NCBI RefSeq assembly: GCF_900240945.1
Contig: NZ_OESG01000014.1
Location: forward strand, 864,923 to 928,922
Source of the DNA: Mycobacterium sp. 3519A
Lineage (GTDB): Bacteria; Actinomycetota; Actinomycetes; Mycobacteriales; Mycobacteriaceae
Reading direction: 5' to 3'
DNA length: 64,000 nucleotides
The position numbers and the translations under genes are program-made. The notes below the pieces were generated by a model. The model did not search any database and was not told where the DNA came from. It worked only from the letters and a program-made list of their open reading frames with translations. Of the stretch, positions 17,490-25,764 are shown piece after piece. Position 1 is the first letter of the stretch. Each line of letters starts with the position of its first letter.

Positions 17490-20255
17490 TCACACCAGTT
17501 GCAGAGCGACGCTGCGCAATTCGCGGCGTGACGTGACGCCCAACTTGGCGTAGATGCGGCCGAGATGCCACTCGACGGTGCGCGCGCTGATGAACAACTG
17601 CGCGCCGATCTCGGAGTTCGTGTAGCCCTCACGAGCCAACCGGGTGATATGACGCTCCTGGGTGGTCAGCGGCGTCATGGTGCCCTGGCCGCGCTGGCGG
17701 ACCTTCTCCCCGGCGGCCTGCAGTTCGCGGCGCGCACGGGCGGCGAAGCCCTCTGCGCCCATGGTGTCGAACATGTCATGCGCGGTGCGAAGTTGCGCCT
17801 GGGCATCCGCCCTGCGACTGACCCGCCGTAACCATTCGCCGTAGGCGAGATGCGTGCGGGCCCGGTACACGACAGCGGGGCTGCGCTGCAGATGATCGAG
17901 AGCCCGGCGGAACTCGACATCGGCGTCCGCGTCACCGGCGATCAGCGCTCGGCTGCGCGCTTCCAGCCCCAGTGCGGTGTCCGTTCCGCTGGCCTTGGCC
18001 CGCTGCGACAGTTCGTCGAGAACCTCGGAGGCCAACGGAGTCTCTCCACATCGGGCGGCCGCCTCGATGGTTTCAATCATCAGATAGTTGGCCATGCCCA
18101 CGTCGTCGTACTCCAGGCCGTACAGGCTCGCGGAGAGAGCCTCGGGGTACTGCGCCAGTCCGATGTGCAGGATCGCTACCGCGTAGCGCGCCACGGTGAC
18201 GTCGGTGCCCTCGCCGCGAACGGTCGACGCCTCGATGGTCGCTTCGGCGGATTCCAGGCATTCCTTCTGCCGGCCCCGGTACGCGGCCAGGTACGGGCCG
18301 ATCACCCGGTGCGGCGGGGTGTCGGTCGCCGCGGCGATGAGGTCGAGTTCATCGAGCGCCGCCGCGGCCTTGCCGAACTCGCCGCCCGTCACACACAACC
18401 CGGCGTAGGTCGACAGCGGTGAGGCGATCTGCGTCAGTTTGCCTGCAGCGCGCAGCATCTCGAGCTGACTCTTGGTGAGCGCCGTGTAGTTGTCGAGGTC
18501 GAAGAGGTCAAGGCACACCCGCATGGTGATGTCGTGCCACCGCGGCTGGGCAGTTTTCGCCGCCGCCTCCCGCGCATATTCGGCGATGCCTGCTTTCAGC
18601 AGTGGTGCGCCGGCAACGTATCCGTCGGTGAGACGGATGACGAGCCCGTCCAGCAGCATGTCGACCGACCGCGACGACGCCCGTGCCGGCACTGCGGCGC
18701 GGGCCGCACGCGCGATGGTCGCGGGCGAACTGGTTTCATCGGCGGGTAGCCGACCCACGATGAGCGAGGACATCAACGCCTCGAGGTAGGTTTCGCGCGC
18801 CAAGCTCGCGTCCACCGTGTTCAGTCGCGTGGCGGCGGCCAGCAGCAGCGGCGGTCCGTCCCGGCCTCGATGTGCCGCGAACGCCACCTTCGCCCGCATC
18901 AACTCGACATGCGCGCCGATCCAGTCGTCGTCGGTCAACTCGGCGGCGAGGTCAAGCAGCCGGCCCGCCTTGTCCAAGGCCCCGGCGTCGAGATTGGTCT
19001 CCGCTGCAGCCAGGGCGCGCCGCGCCCGTCGGGTCCGATCCGGTGTCGCCGCGACGGCTTCGGACATGAACGCCGCAGCGCCCGCGACGCCGCCGCGCGC
19101 CCGCGCCTGTTCGGCAGCCGCCACCAGTTCCACGGCGATGTCTTCGTCGGGGACCTCGGCCGAGCGGGCGCGATGCCACGCCCGGTGATCGGCGGTGTTG
19201 CGTCCGGAGATGACGTGGGCGAGCGCATCGTGCACCCGGCGGCGGTCGGCCAGCGGCGCGTCGCCGTAGATGGCGGACCGCACCAGCGGGTGGCGGAACC
19301 GGACCCGGCCGTCGAATGTGACCAGCCGGGCCCGCTCGGCGGGTGCGGCCGCGTCCACGCCGATCCCGAGGCGTGCGGCGGCCGCCCACAGCCATGGCAG
19401 TTCGCCCGTCGGCTCGGCGGCGGCGATGAGCAGCAACAGGCGGGTCGGTTCGGGCAGGGCGTGGAACTGGCGCAGATACGTGTCCTCGATGCGGCCGGAG
19501 ATGGACTTCGCCTCGGCAAGGCCGTATCCGCCTGCCAGCTCGACCGGGCTCAACGCACCGTGAAGTTCGCGCAGCGCCAACGGGTTTCCACCGGACTCGG
19601 CGAGAATGCTTTCCCGCGCACTGTCGCTCAGCCGTCCCGGCATCAGGGCCGACAACAGCGCCCGCGCATCCGAGTCGCTCAGGCCGCCGAGGACCAGCTC
19701 GGGCAATCCGCTCAATTGGTCGACGTGATGGCGGGCAGCGAAGAGCATCACGACCCGGTCGGCCAGCAGCCGGCGCGCCGCGAACGCCAGCGCCTGTACC
19801 GACGCGGCGTCGACCCAGTGTGCGTCGTCGATGACGCAGACCGTCGGCTGCTGGGATCCGGCTTCCGCGAGCAGCGTCAGCACGGCGAGGCCGACCAGAA
19901 GAGGGTCGGGTGCGGCGCCGCTTTCGGCCACCCCGAGGACCGTCTCCAACGCCGCGCGTTGTGGTTTGGGCAGCCGGTCCAACAGCTTCGTCAGGGGCGC
20001 GCAGACCTGTTGGACGCCGGCGTAGGCCAGTTCCATCTCCGACTCCGCGCCACTGCATCTGATGGCTCGGAACTCCACCGCCTGCCCGATGACGGCATCG
20101 ATCAGGGCGGTCTTGCCGATACCGGCCTCGCCGCGCACGACGAGCACGCCGCTGTGGCCTTCACGCGCACCGCCGAGTAGTCCGGCGAGTAGCTGCTGCT
20201 CACGTCGGCGGCCCACAAAGGCCCCCGGGTGAGCGTCGGCACGCATGGCGAACAT
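17490..20255 (-). CDS. Large LuxR-family ATPase regulator (LAL/STAND type)
   Basis: 921 residues from ATG 20255; the frame stays open further upstream, but that region overlaps the divergent gene. The N-terminal P-loop ATPase has Walker A GEAGIGKT at 42-49 and Walker B VCVIDDAHWVD. A long TPR-like helical middle follows, then a C-terminal LuxR helix-turn-helix (LTTQERHITRLAREG, SEIGAQLFISARTVEWHL). Such proteins bind an inducer through the middle region and activate a few promoters. It is divergent from the benzoylformate-decarboxylase gene with 87 bp between, so that operon is the likely target. Confidence 0.87.
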   Translation of the reverse strand: MFAMRADAHPGAFVGRRREQQLLAGLLGGAREGHSGVLVVRGEAGIGKTALIDAVIGQAVEFRAIRCSGAESEMELAYAGVQQVCAPLTKLLDRLPKPQRAALETVLGVAESGAAPDPLLVGLAVLTLLAEAGSQQPTVCVIDDAHWVDAASVQALAFAARRLLADRVVMLFAARHHVDQLSGLPELVLGGLSDSDARALLSALMPGRLSDSARESILAESGGNPLALRELHGALSPVELAGGYGLAEAKSISGRIEDTYLRQFHALPEPTRLLLLIAAAEPTGELPWLWAAAARLGIGVDAAAPAERARLVTFDGRVRFRHPLVRSAIYGDAPLADRRRVHDALAHVISGRNTADHRAWHRARSAEVPDEDIAVELVAAAEQARARGGVAGAAAFMSEAVAATPDRTRRARRALAAAETNLDAGALDKAGRLLDLAAELTDDDWIGAHVELMRAKVAFAAHRGRDGPPLLLAAATRLNTVDASLARETYLEALMSSLIVGRLPADETSSPATIARAARAAVPARASSRSVDMLLDGLVIRLTDGYVAGAPLLKAGIAEYAREAAAKTAQPRWHDITMRVCLDLFDLDNYTALTKSQLEMLRAAGKLTQIASPLSTYAGLCVTGGEFGKAAAALDELDLIAAATDTPPHRVIGPYLAAYRGRQKECLESAEATIEASTVRGEGTDVTVARYAVAILHIGLAQYPEALSASLYGLEYDDVGMANYLMIETIEAAARCGETPLASEVLDELSQRAKASGTDTALGLEARSRALIAGDADADVEFRRALDHLQRSPAVVYRARTHLAYGEWLRRVSRRADAQAQLRTAHDMFDTMGAEGFAARARRELQAAGEKVRQRGQGTMTPLTTQERHITRLAREGYTNSEIGAQLFISARTVEWHLGRIYAKLGVTSRRELRSVALQLV

Positions 20256-20290
20256 AGTTACACGAACAACCGTCCCTGGCAGCCGGTAAA

Positions 20291-20311
20291 CCGGGGATTC
20301 TCCCGGGGTCG
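20291..20311 (+). promoter_or_regulatory. Candidate operator: paired CCGGGG repeats upstream of mdlC
   Basis: Between the LuxR gene and mdlC lies CCGGGGA, five bases, then CCGGGGTCG. Nearly the same arrangement, with a four-base spacer, occurs upstream of the glcD-type gene at 25242-25261 on the minus strand. In both cases it reads in the direction of transcription. Confidence 0.5.
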
Positions 20312-20342
20312 ACGACGGCTCGCCGGTGCTTGACTCGTCGCC

Positions 20343-21965
20343 ATGGCTTCGACGACCGGCGGTAAAACCGTCCATGAGGTGACCTATGAGCTCCTCCGAA
20401 CTCTCGGCTTGACAACAATTTTCGGCAACCCCGGATCCACCGAACAATCTTTCCTTTGCAACTTTCCGGATGACTTCACCTACGTGCTGGCACTGCAGGA
20501 GGCCTCCGCGCTCGCGATGGCTGACGGCTTCGCGCAATCCACCGGGCGGCCTGCGCTGGTCAATCTCCACACCGCGGCCGGTACCGGAAATGCGATGGGC
20601 AGTTTGGTGGCCGCCTACCGCGCCAACACCCCGCTGATCGTCACGGCCGGTCAGCAGACCCGCGAAATGTTGTTGTGCGATCCGTATTTGGCGAACCGGG
20701 ACGCGACCGTGCTGCCGCAACCCTGGGTCAAGTGGGCGTATGAACCGGCGCGCGCCGAAGACGTGCCCGCCGCGTTCATGCGGGCCTACGCGACCGCGAT
20801 CCAACCGCCTGCGGGCCCCGTGTTCCTTTCCATCCCGCTCGACGACTGGGAGCAGCCTGCGCTCGGACCTGCCGTGGTACGCAACGTCACTGAACGGACC
20901 GCGCCCGATCTGGATCGACTGCGCAGTTTCGCCGAGCGCATCGGCAAGGCGACCCGGCCGCTGCTGGTGCTGGGCCCCGAAGTGGACCGTGCGGGAGCCT
21001 GGGACGCCGGTGTGGCTTTCGCCGACAAGCTGAAAGCCCCGGTGTACAACGGTGCGCTACCGGACCGGATCTCGTTCCCCGAAGATCATCCCTACTACGC
21101 GGGCACCTTGCCGATGACCATCGCCGGGGTCGAAGAAGTCGTACACGGGCACGACCTCGTGGTGGTGATCGGCGCACAGGTCTTCCGCTACTACCCGTAC
21201 GTCGCGGGCGAATACCTCCCCGAAGGCACCGAATTGCTGCAGATCACCGCTGATCCACACCTCGCCGCGGTCGCGCCGGTCGGTGACAGCCTGATCGGTG
21301 ACGTGGGCCTGGCCCTGCGGTATCTGACAGACACGGTGCAGGTTCCGGCGGACCGGCAGCCTCCGCCGCCGCGGGTCATCGAGCGCAAACCAGAGGCGCC
21401 GGCATCGGCGCCGATGACACCGAATGCGGTGTATGAGGTGTTGAGCGGCTTGAAACCGGCAGACTCGGCTCTGGTGATGGAGTCGACGTCGACCATCGCC
21501 GAACAGCAGACCTGGTTGCCGACCACCCGCAGCGCGGGCTTCTTCGCCACCGGCAGCGGCGGAATCGGCTGGGGTGTGCCCGCGGCGGTCGGTGTGGCGC
21601 TCGGAGATCGGGCGCGCGGAGTGCAGCGGACCGTCGTGGCGACCATCGGCGACGGCTCGTTCCAGTACTCCGTGCAGGCGATCTGGACCGCCGCCCAGCA
21701 CAAGTTGCCGATCGTGTTCGTGGTGTTGCGCAACGGCGAATACGCGATTCTGAAATCCTTTGCGCTGCTGGAGAAGACGCCGGGAGTACCGGGGCTGCAG
21801 CTGCCGGGGCTCGACATCGCCGCGCTGGCAACGGGATTTGGCCTGCGGTCGGTGACCGTCGCAGACACCGACGAGCTGGCATCGGCGTTCGGAGCGGCAC
21901 TGACCGCCGACGGGCCGACGGTGATCGTCGCGCCGACCCAGCCGCAACTGCCGTTCCTGGGCTGA
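20343..21965 (+). CDS. mdlC: Benzoylformate decarboxylase-like ThDP enzyme
   Basis: 540 residues. It matches benzoylformate decarboxylase along its length: FGNPGSTE (Ser32, equivalent to catalytic Ser26 of the Pseudomonas putida enzyme as I recall it), LALQEAS (Glu53, the ThDP-activating Glu47), NLHTAAGTGNAMG (His76, equivalent to His70), LIVTAGQQTR, VKWAYEPA, and the ThDP motif from GDGSFQYS to RNGEY. The reaction would be decarboxylation of a 2-oxo acid such as benzoylformate to the aldehyde. One odd point: the second catalytic His (281 in P. putida, within FRYHQY) reads as Tyr here (FRYYPY), so the substrate or mechanism may differ. Confidence 0.85.
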   Translation: MASTTGGKTVHEVTYELLRTLGLTTIFGNPGSTEQSFLCNFPDDFTYVLALQEASALAMADGFAQSTGRPALVNLHTAAGTGNAMGSLVAAYRANTPLIVTAGQQTREMLLCDPYLANRDATVLPQPWVKWAYEPARAEDVPAAFMRAYATAIQPPAGPVFLSIPLDDWEQPALGPAVVRNVTERTAPDLDRLRSFAERIGKATRPLLVLGPEVDRAGAWDAGVAFADKLKAPVYNGALPDRISFPEDHPYYAGTLPMTIAGVEEVVHGHDLVVVIGAQVFRYYPYVAGEYLPEGTELLQITADPHLAAVAPVGDSLIGDVGLALRYLTDTVQVPADRQPPPPRVIERKPEAPASAPMTPNAVYEVLSGLKPADSALVMESTSTIAEQQTWLPTTRSAGFFATGSGGIGWGVPAAVGVALGDRARGVQRTVVATIGDGSFQYSVQAIWTAAQHKLPIVFVVLRNGEYAILKSFALLEKTPGVPGLQLPGLDIAALATGFGLRSVTVADTDELASAFGAALTADGPTVIVAPTQPQLPFLG

Positions 21966-21969
21966 CGGC

Positions 21970-22365
21970 ATGCCTGTCTACACCTGCACCGTCGCCGCGT
22001 CGACTGTGACTCCGGCCGTCAAGGCCGAACTCGCGGCTGAGATAACGCGGATCCACTCCCGGGTGAACCATGTGCCGAGCGCCTACATCAACGTGGTGTT
22101 CCACGAACTGCCCGCCGAGGACGTCTACACCGACGCCAAACCCGCGCAACCGCTGATCATCAACGGATGGGTGCGCACCGGCCATCCCGACGACGAGACC
22201 ACCCGGTTGCTCACCGAGATCAACGAGGCCGCCACACGGGTGACCGGATTTCCCGCGGAGCGGGTGCTGGTGATCATCGGTAACAGTCCTGCGCGATTCG
22301 CCATGGAGGGCGGCCGAGTGTTGCCGGACCCAGGTGAAGAGCACAGGTGGCTGACGTCCGGGTGA
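21970..22365 (+). CDS. Tautomerase-superfamily protein, cis-CaaD-like
   Basis: 131 residues, twice the size of 4-oxalocrotonate tautomerase. It starts MPVYTC, so Pro1 becomes the catalytic N-terminal proline once Met is removed. The middle (VNVVF-type strand, IINGWVRTGHPDD) and the C-terminal block FAMEGGRVLPDPGEEHRW resemble cis-3-chloroacrylic acid dehalogenase and its non-dehalogenating relatives. It may tautomerise or hydrate a 2-oxo or unsaturated acid. It starts four bases after mdlC stops, so the two are almost certainly cotranscribed. Confidence 0.8.
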   Translation: MPVYTCTVAASTVTPAVKAELAAEITRIHSRVNHVPSAYINVVFHELPAEDVYTDAKPAQPLIINGWVRTGHPDDETTRLLTEINEAATRVTGFPAERVLVIIGNSPARFAMEGGRVLPDPGEEHRWLTSG

Positions 22366-22375
22366 CGCAGCACCG

Positions 22376-23362
22376 GTGCACGCCATCGAGGTAGGACAGA
22401 CCGGGGGACCAGAGGTCCTGCGCCTCGTGCAGAGGCCTATGCCGTCGCCCAACCGAGGGCAGGCATTGATCGCGTCGGAGTCGATCGGCGTGAACTTCAT
22501 CGACACCTACTTCCGATCGGGTGCCTACCCGCACGATTTGCCGTATGTGCCGGGCAGCGAGGTCTGTGGCACGGTCGTCGCGGTCGGCGACGACGTCTCG
22601 ACGGTGCAGACCGGCGACCGCGTCGTCTGCGCCGACGCAACGGGTGCGTACGCCGAATATTGTTTGGTGCCGGCATCTTTGGTGGCGCATGTGCCCGACG
22701 GGATCAGCGCGGACACCGCCGCCGCGGCGCTGCTCAAGGGGCTGATCGCGCACTGTCTGGTCAATTCGGTGTACCAGGTCAAACCCGGTGACGCCGTGTT
22801 GATACACGCGGGTGCCGGTGGCGTCGGGCTGATCCTCACGCAGTGGGCGGCCAGCCTCGGCGCCCGCGTGATCACGACGGCGTCGACGCCGCAGAAGGCC
22901 GACCTGTCGCGGTCGGCCGGTGCCGTGGAGGTGCTGGACTATCCCGACGATCCCCACGTGTTCGGCGCCGCTGTTCGCGAGTTGACACAAGGCCGCGGTG
23001 TCGCCGCGGCGTACGACGGCGTCGGCAGGACGACGTTCGACGCGAGCCTGGCGAGTCTGGCGATCCGCGGCACGCTGGTGTTGTACGGCGCGGCCAGTGG
23101 GCCGGTACCTCCGGTCGATCCGCAGCGACTCAATGCGGCCGGATCGGTGTACCTGACCAGGCCGCGCCGGAGCCACTTCAACCGAACGTACGACGAATTC
23201 TCCTGGCGCGCCGTCGAGGTGTTCGACGCCATCATCACCGGCACGCTGACCATCACCATCGGCGGGCGGTATGCGCTCGCCGACGCCGCACAGGCGCACG
23301 CCGACCTCGCGGCACGGAGGACGTACGGGTCGACGGTCCTCAGTCCGCCGCCACGCACCTGA
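22376..23362 (+). CDS. Zinc-free MDR quinone oxidoreductase
   Basis: 328 residues from GTG 22376. The N-terminal GroES-like part has VNFIDTYFRSGAYPHDLPYVPGSEVCG, here recognised as two blocks (VNFIDTYFRSG and LPYVPGSE), and lacks the zinc-ligand cysteines of alcohol dehydrogenases. The Rossmann part has VLIHAGAGGVGLILTQWA. This is the Qor group, which uses NADPH to reduce quinones or enones. It lies ten bases after the tautomerase stop, in the mdlC operon, and its 3' end overlaps the convergent FAD oxidase gene by 23 bases. Confidence 0.85.
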   Translation: MHAIEVGQTGGPEVLRLVQRPMPSPNRGQALIASESIGVNFIDTYFRSGAYPHDLPYVPGSEVCGTVVAVGDDVSTVQTGDRVVCADATGAYAEYCLVPASLVAHVPDGISADTAAAALLKGLIAHCLVNSVYQVKPGDAVLIHAGAGGVGLILTQWAASLGARVITTASTPQKADLSRSAGAVEVLDYPDDPHVFGAAVRELTQGRGVAAAYDGVGRTTFDASLASLAIRGTLVLYGAASGPVPPVDPQRLNAAGSVYLTRPRRSHFNRTYDEFSWRAVEVFDAIITGTLTITIGGRYALADAAQAHADLAARRTYGSTVLSPPPRT

Positions 23363-25187
23363 TCTTGAAGGTCGCCGAGACGATCTGCCCGAACGCGCCC
23401 GCGCCGCCGATGAACAGACGCTTGACGTCGTACCCTGCCACGTCCTTCATCGTCTCGCCGCCGAACCGGGCCGCTGACCCGTCGTCGACGAGGGCCACTT
23501 CGAGGCCGAGCAGACTGGTGCGAACCGCGTGCCGGTCGTGACCGTCGGCGGTGGCGATGAGGTCACCTACGGTGCGTGCGTCGGGGTCCTCGGGCACGGC
23601 GGCACACGTCATCCGGTTCTCGGCCAACCGTTGGGCGAGGTGGTTGAGGGTGACGTCGGCACCGACGACCAGGCTCAGATTGGCCGAGTTGATGTCGATC
23701 CGGGTATCACCCGACGCCTTCCCGCCGACGGCCGGACCGGGATCGCCGGCCCCTAGGCGGCGGTCCAGCGCCGCACGAACGGCTGTCGCGAAGGCTTCGA
23801 CGGCTGGCTCGTCGTCTGCTGTATCGGGCAGCATCACACCCGGATTCAACAGCCCGGTCGGATCGAAGACGGTTTTGATCGCGCGTTGGGCGGCGATCTC
23901 GACGGCGGAGAAGCGTTTGCGCATGAACTGCCGCTTCTCTGTGCCGACGCCGTGCTCGCCGGTCAACGTACCGCCCATCCCCAGTGCGGCGTCGATGATC
24001 TCGTTGTTGGCAGCCTCAAGGGCGGCGGCCGCTTTCGGATTGGTGTGGTCGAAGAACGAAATGGGATGCAGATCGCCGTCGCCGGCGTGCCCCGCTACCG
24101 CGATGAACAGAAGACCGTCGCGGTGCCTGGTCGCGGCCGCCTGGATCGCCTCCTGCATATCGGGTATCCGGTTGCGCGGCACCGTGACATCGCCGATGAA
24201 GTAGTCGTGTCCGCTCGCCACGACGGCGTCGGGGGCGTGTAGCCGGCCGTACCAGAGCTTGTCTCGGGCAGCTTCGTCGGTCGCGACACGAACCTCGATA
24301 GCGTTGCGCCGCAACACTTTCTCCACCGTCGCCCTGTCGCGCTCGACTTCCGACGCGGTGCCGTCGACGTCGACGAGGACGATCGCGTCGACGTCGGTGG
24401 GATAGCCGGTGTCGGTGAAGGCTTGCAGGCCTGCGATGCCCGCGCGGTCCAGCCATTCCAGGGCGGCGGGCACCGTGCCGGTCCCGATGATCTCTGCGAC
24501 GGCCTCGGCGGCAGCGTGGGCCGAGGCGAAACTGCCCATCAGACTGTGCGTGACGGGCGCGATCGGCCGCAACGCCACGGTCGCCTCGGTGACGATGCCG
24601 AGGGTGCCCTCGGACCCGATGATCAGGCCAAGCAGGTCGGGTCCGGCGTCGTCGGCGGACAGCGTGACAACGGCGCCGTCGGCGAGCACCAGTTCGACGG
24701 CGATCACGTGGTCATAGGTGACGCCGTACTTCAATGCGTGCGGACCACCGGCGTTTTCGATGATGTTGCCGCCGACCGTGGACAGCGGCGCCGACACCGG
24801 ATCGGGCGAGAAGCACAGGCCGGTCGGCCGCAAATGCTCTTGCAGATCCGCATTGATGACGCCGGGCTCCACCCGGGCGGTGCGCGCTTCGGGGTCGACA
24901 GCGAGGACGCGGTTCATCGCCGACAGGTCGAGCATCACCCGGTCCGGGGCGGCCATCATGCCCGCGCTGCAATTCGACGCGCCGCCGCGGGTGACCACGG
25001 GGATGCCGCGCGCCGCGGCGATCTTCACCACGGCGACGACCTCGTCGCGAGACGTGGGCCGGACCGCGAGTCCTGGCACGCCGCCGAAGCCCCAGTAGTC
25101 ACGGCCGCGTGCGGTCAAGGCGTCGACATCGGTGACGACGCTGTTCGAGACGGCGGCGGCGAATGCGGTCAGGGCGCTGCTGTCCAT
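23340..25187 (-). CDS. FAD-linked 2-hydroxyacid oxidase, GlcD fused to a short GlcE-like domain
   Basis: 615 residues from ATG 25187. Residues 1 to about 480 are GlcD-like: FAD-binding PCMH domain (VVTRGGASNCSAG, DPVSAPLSTVGGNI, GSEGTLGIVTEATV) and FAD-oxidase C-terminal domain (GHAGDGDLHPISFFD, LGGTLTGEHGVGTEK-type block). The last ~120 residues resemble the FAD half of GlcE (FGGETMKDVAGYDVKRLFIGG). In E. coli GlcD and GlcE are separate subunits of glycolate oxidase. The substrate is probably a 2-hydroxy acid; next to mdlC, a mandelate-like compound is attractive (inference). It shares the CCGGGG repeat with mdlC. Confidence 0.83.
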   Translation of the reverse strand: MDSSALTAFAAAVSNSVVTDVDALTARGRDYWGFGGVPGLAVRPTSRDEVVAVVKIAAARGIPVVTRGGASNCSAGMMAAPDRVMLDLSAMNRVLAVDPEARTARVEPGVINADLQEHLRPTGLCFSPDPVSAPLSTVGGNIIENAGGPHALKYGVTYDHVIAVELVLADGAVVTLSADDAGPDLLGLIIGSEGTLGIVTEATVALRPIAPVTHSLMGSFASAHAAAEAVAEIIGTGTVPAALEWLDRAGIAGLQAFTDTGYPTDVDAIVLVDVDGTASEVERDRATVEKVLRRNAIEVRVATDEAARDKLWYGRLHAPDAVVASGHDYFIGDVTVPRNRIPDMQEAIQAAATRHRDGLLFIAVAGHAGDGDLHPISFFDHTNPKAAAALEAANNEIIDAALGMGGTLTGEHGVGTEKRQFMRKRFSAVEIAAQRAIKTVFDPTGLLNPGVMLPDTADDEPAVEAFATAVRAALDRRLGAGDPGPAVGGKASGDTRIDINSANLSLVVGADVTLNHLAQRLAENRMTCAAVPEDPDARTVGDLIATADGHDRHAVRTSLLGLEVALVDDGSAARFGGETMKDVAGYDVKRLFIGGAGAFGQIVSATFKIRCVAAD

Positions 25188-25241
25188 ATCGGCCTCAGTT
25201 CTGTCGTGTTCGGCTTCACCCTGGCATTTGGACACGCCGGG

Positions 25242-25261
25242 CGACCCCGGGCTTTCCCCGG
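25242..25261 (-). promoter_or_regulatory. Candidate operator: paired CCGGGG repeats upstream of the glcD-type oxidase
   Basis: Minus strand reads CCGGGGA, four bases, CCGGGGTCG, about 54 bases before the start codon. It matches the element in front of mdlC apart from one base of spacer, and suggests shared control, probably by the LuxR regulator at 17490-20255. Confidence 0.5.
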
Positions 25262-25281
25262 GACTTGACTCCGGGGCCATA

Positions 25282-25308
25282 TGTCGAGAACCGACTGACG
25301 GCTCCGTC
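25282..25308 (+). promoter_or_regulatory. Candidate ECF42 promoter
   Basis: TGTCGA at 25282-25287, a 17-base spacer, then CGTC at 25305-25308. As I recall, ECF42 sigma factors recognise a TGTCGA -35 with a short CG-containing -10, so the module probably controls its own transcription. Confidence 0.55.
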
Positions 25309-25317
25309 TATGGGGTA

Positions 25318-25337
25318 GGCGACCAACTAGGGTCGCC
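25318..25337 (+). promoter_or_regulatory. Perfect inverted repeat near the expected transcription start
   Basis: GGCGACC, six bases, GGTCGCC. It lies just downstream of the candidate -10 and ends seven bases before the GAAGGGAG ribosome binding site, so it could be an operator or a 5'-UTR hairpin. Confidence 0.5.
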
Positions 25338-25356
25338 AGCGCGAAGGGAGAAAACC

Positions 25357-25764
25357 ATGGCCAAGTACCTGATGTTGAAGCACTACCGCGGCGCTCCGGC
25401 AGCCGTGAACAACGTGCCGATGGACCAGTGGGCGCCCGCCGAGGTCGAGGCACATATCAAGTACATGAACGACTTCGCGGCCAAGCTGCAGGCCAGCGGC
25501 GAGTACGTCGACAGCCAGGCCCTCGCGCCGGACGGGGTGTGGGTCCGTCACGACGGCGAAGGCAAGCCGCCGGTCACCGACGGACCGTTCGCCGAAACCA
25601 AGGACCTCATCGCGGGCTGGATGATCATCGATGTCGACTCATACGAGCGCGCTGTCGAGTTGGCGGGCGAACTGTCCGCGGCGCCAGGCGCAGGCGGCAA
25701 ACCGATCCACGAGTGGCTCGAGTTGCGGCCGTTTCTGACCCATCCGCCGACCGTCACCGAATGA
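25357..25764 (+). CDS. DGPF/YciI-family protein
   Basis: 135 residues from ATG 25357, preceded by GAAGGGAG. The fold is a single ferredoxin-like YCII domain: MAKYLMLKHY first strand, then the family hallmark TDGPFAETKDLIAGW and a final strand-helix with HEWLELRPF. Biochemical function is not established for most members. Such genes are linked to ECF42 sigma factors across actinobacteria, as here, where the sigma start overlaps its stop (ATGA). Confidence 0.88.
   Translation: MAKYLMLKHYRGAPAAVNNVPMDQWAPAEVEAHIKYMNDFAAKLQASGEYVDSQALAPDGVWVRHDGEGKPPVTDGPFAETKDLIAGWMIIDVDSYERAVELAGELSAAPGAGGKPIHEWLELRPFLTHPPTVTE

Noticed and set aside
18870..20180. 436-codon plus-strand frame inside the first LuxR-ATPase gene
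   Set aside because: It is antisense to a gene with clear Walker and helix-turn-helix motifs and has no domain of its own.
20330..20335. TTGACT as a -35 box for mdlC
   Set aside because: It lies only seven bases before the ATG, too close for a -35; the promoter must be further upstream.
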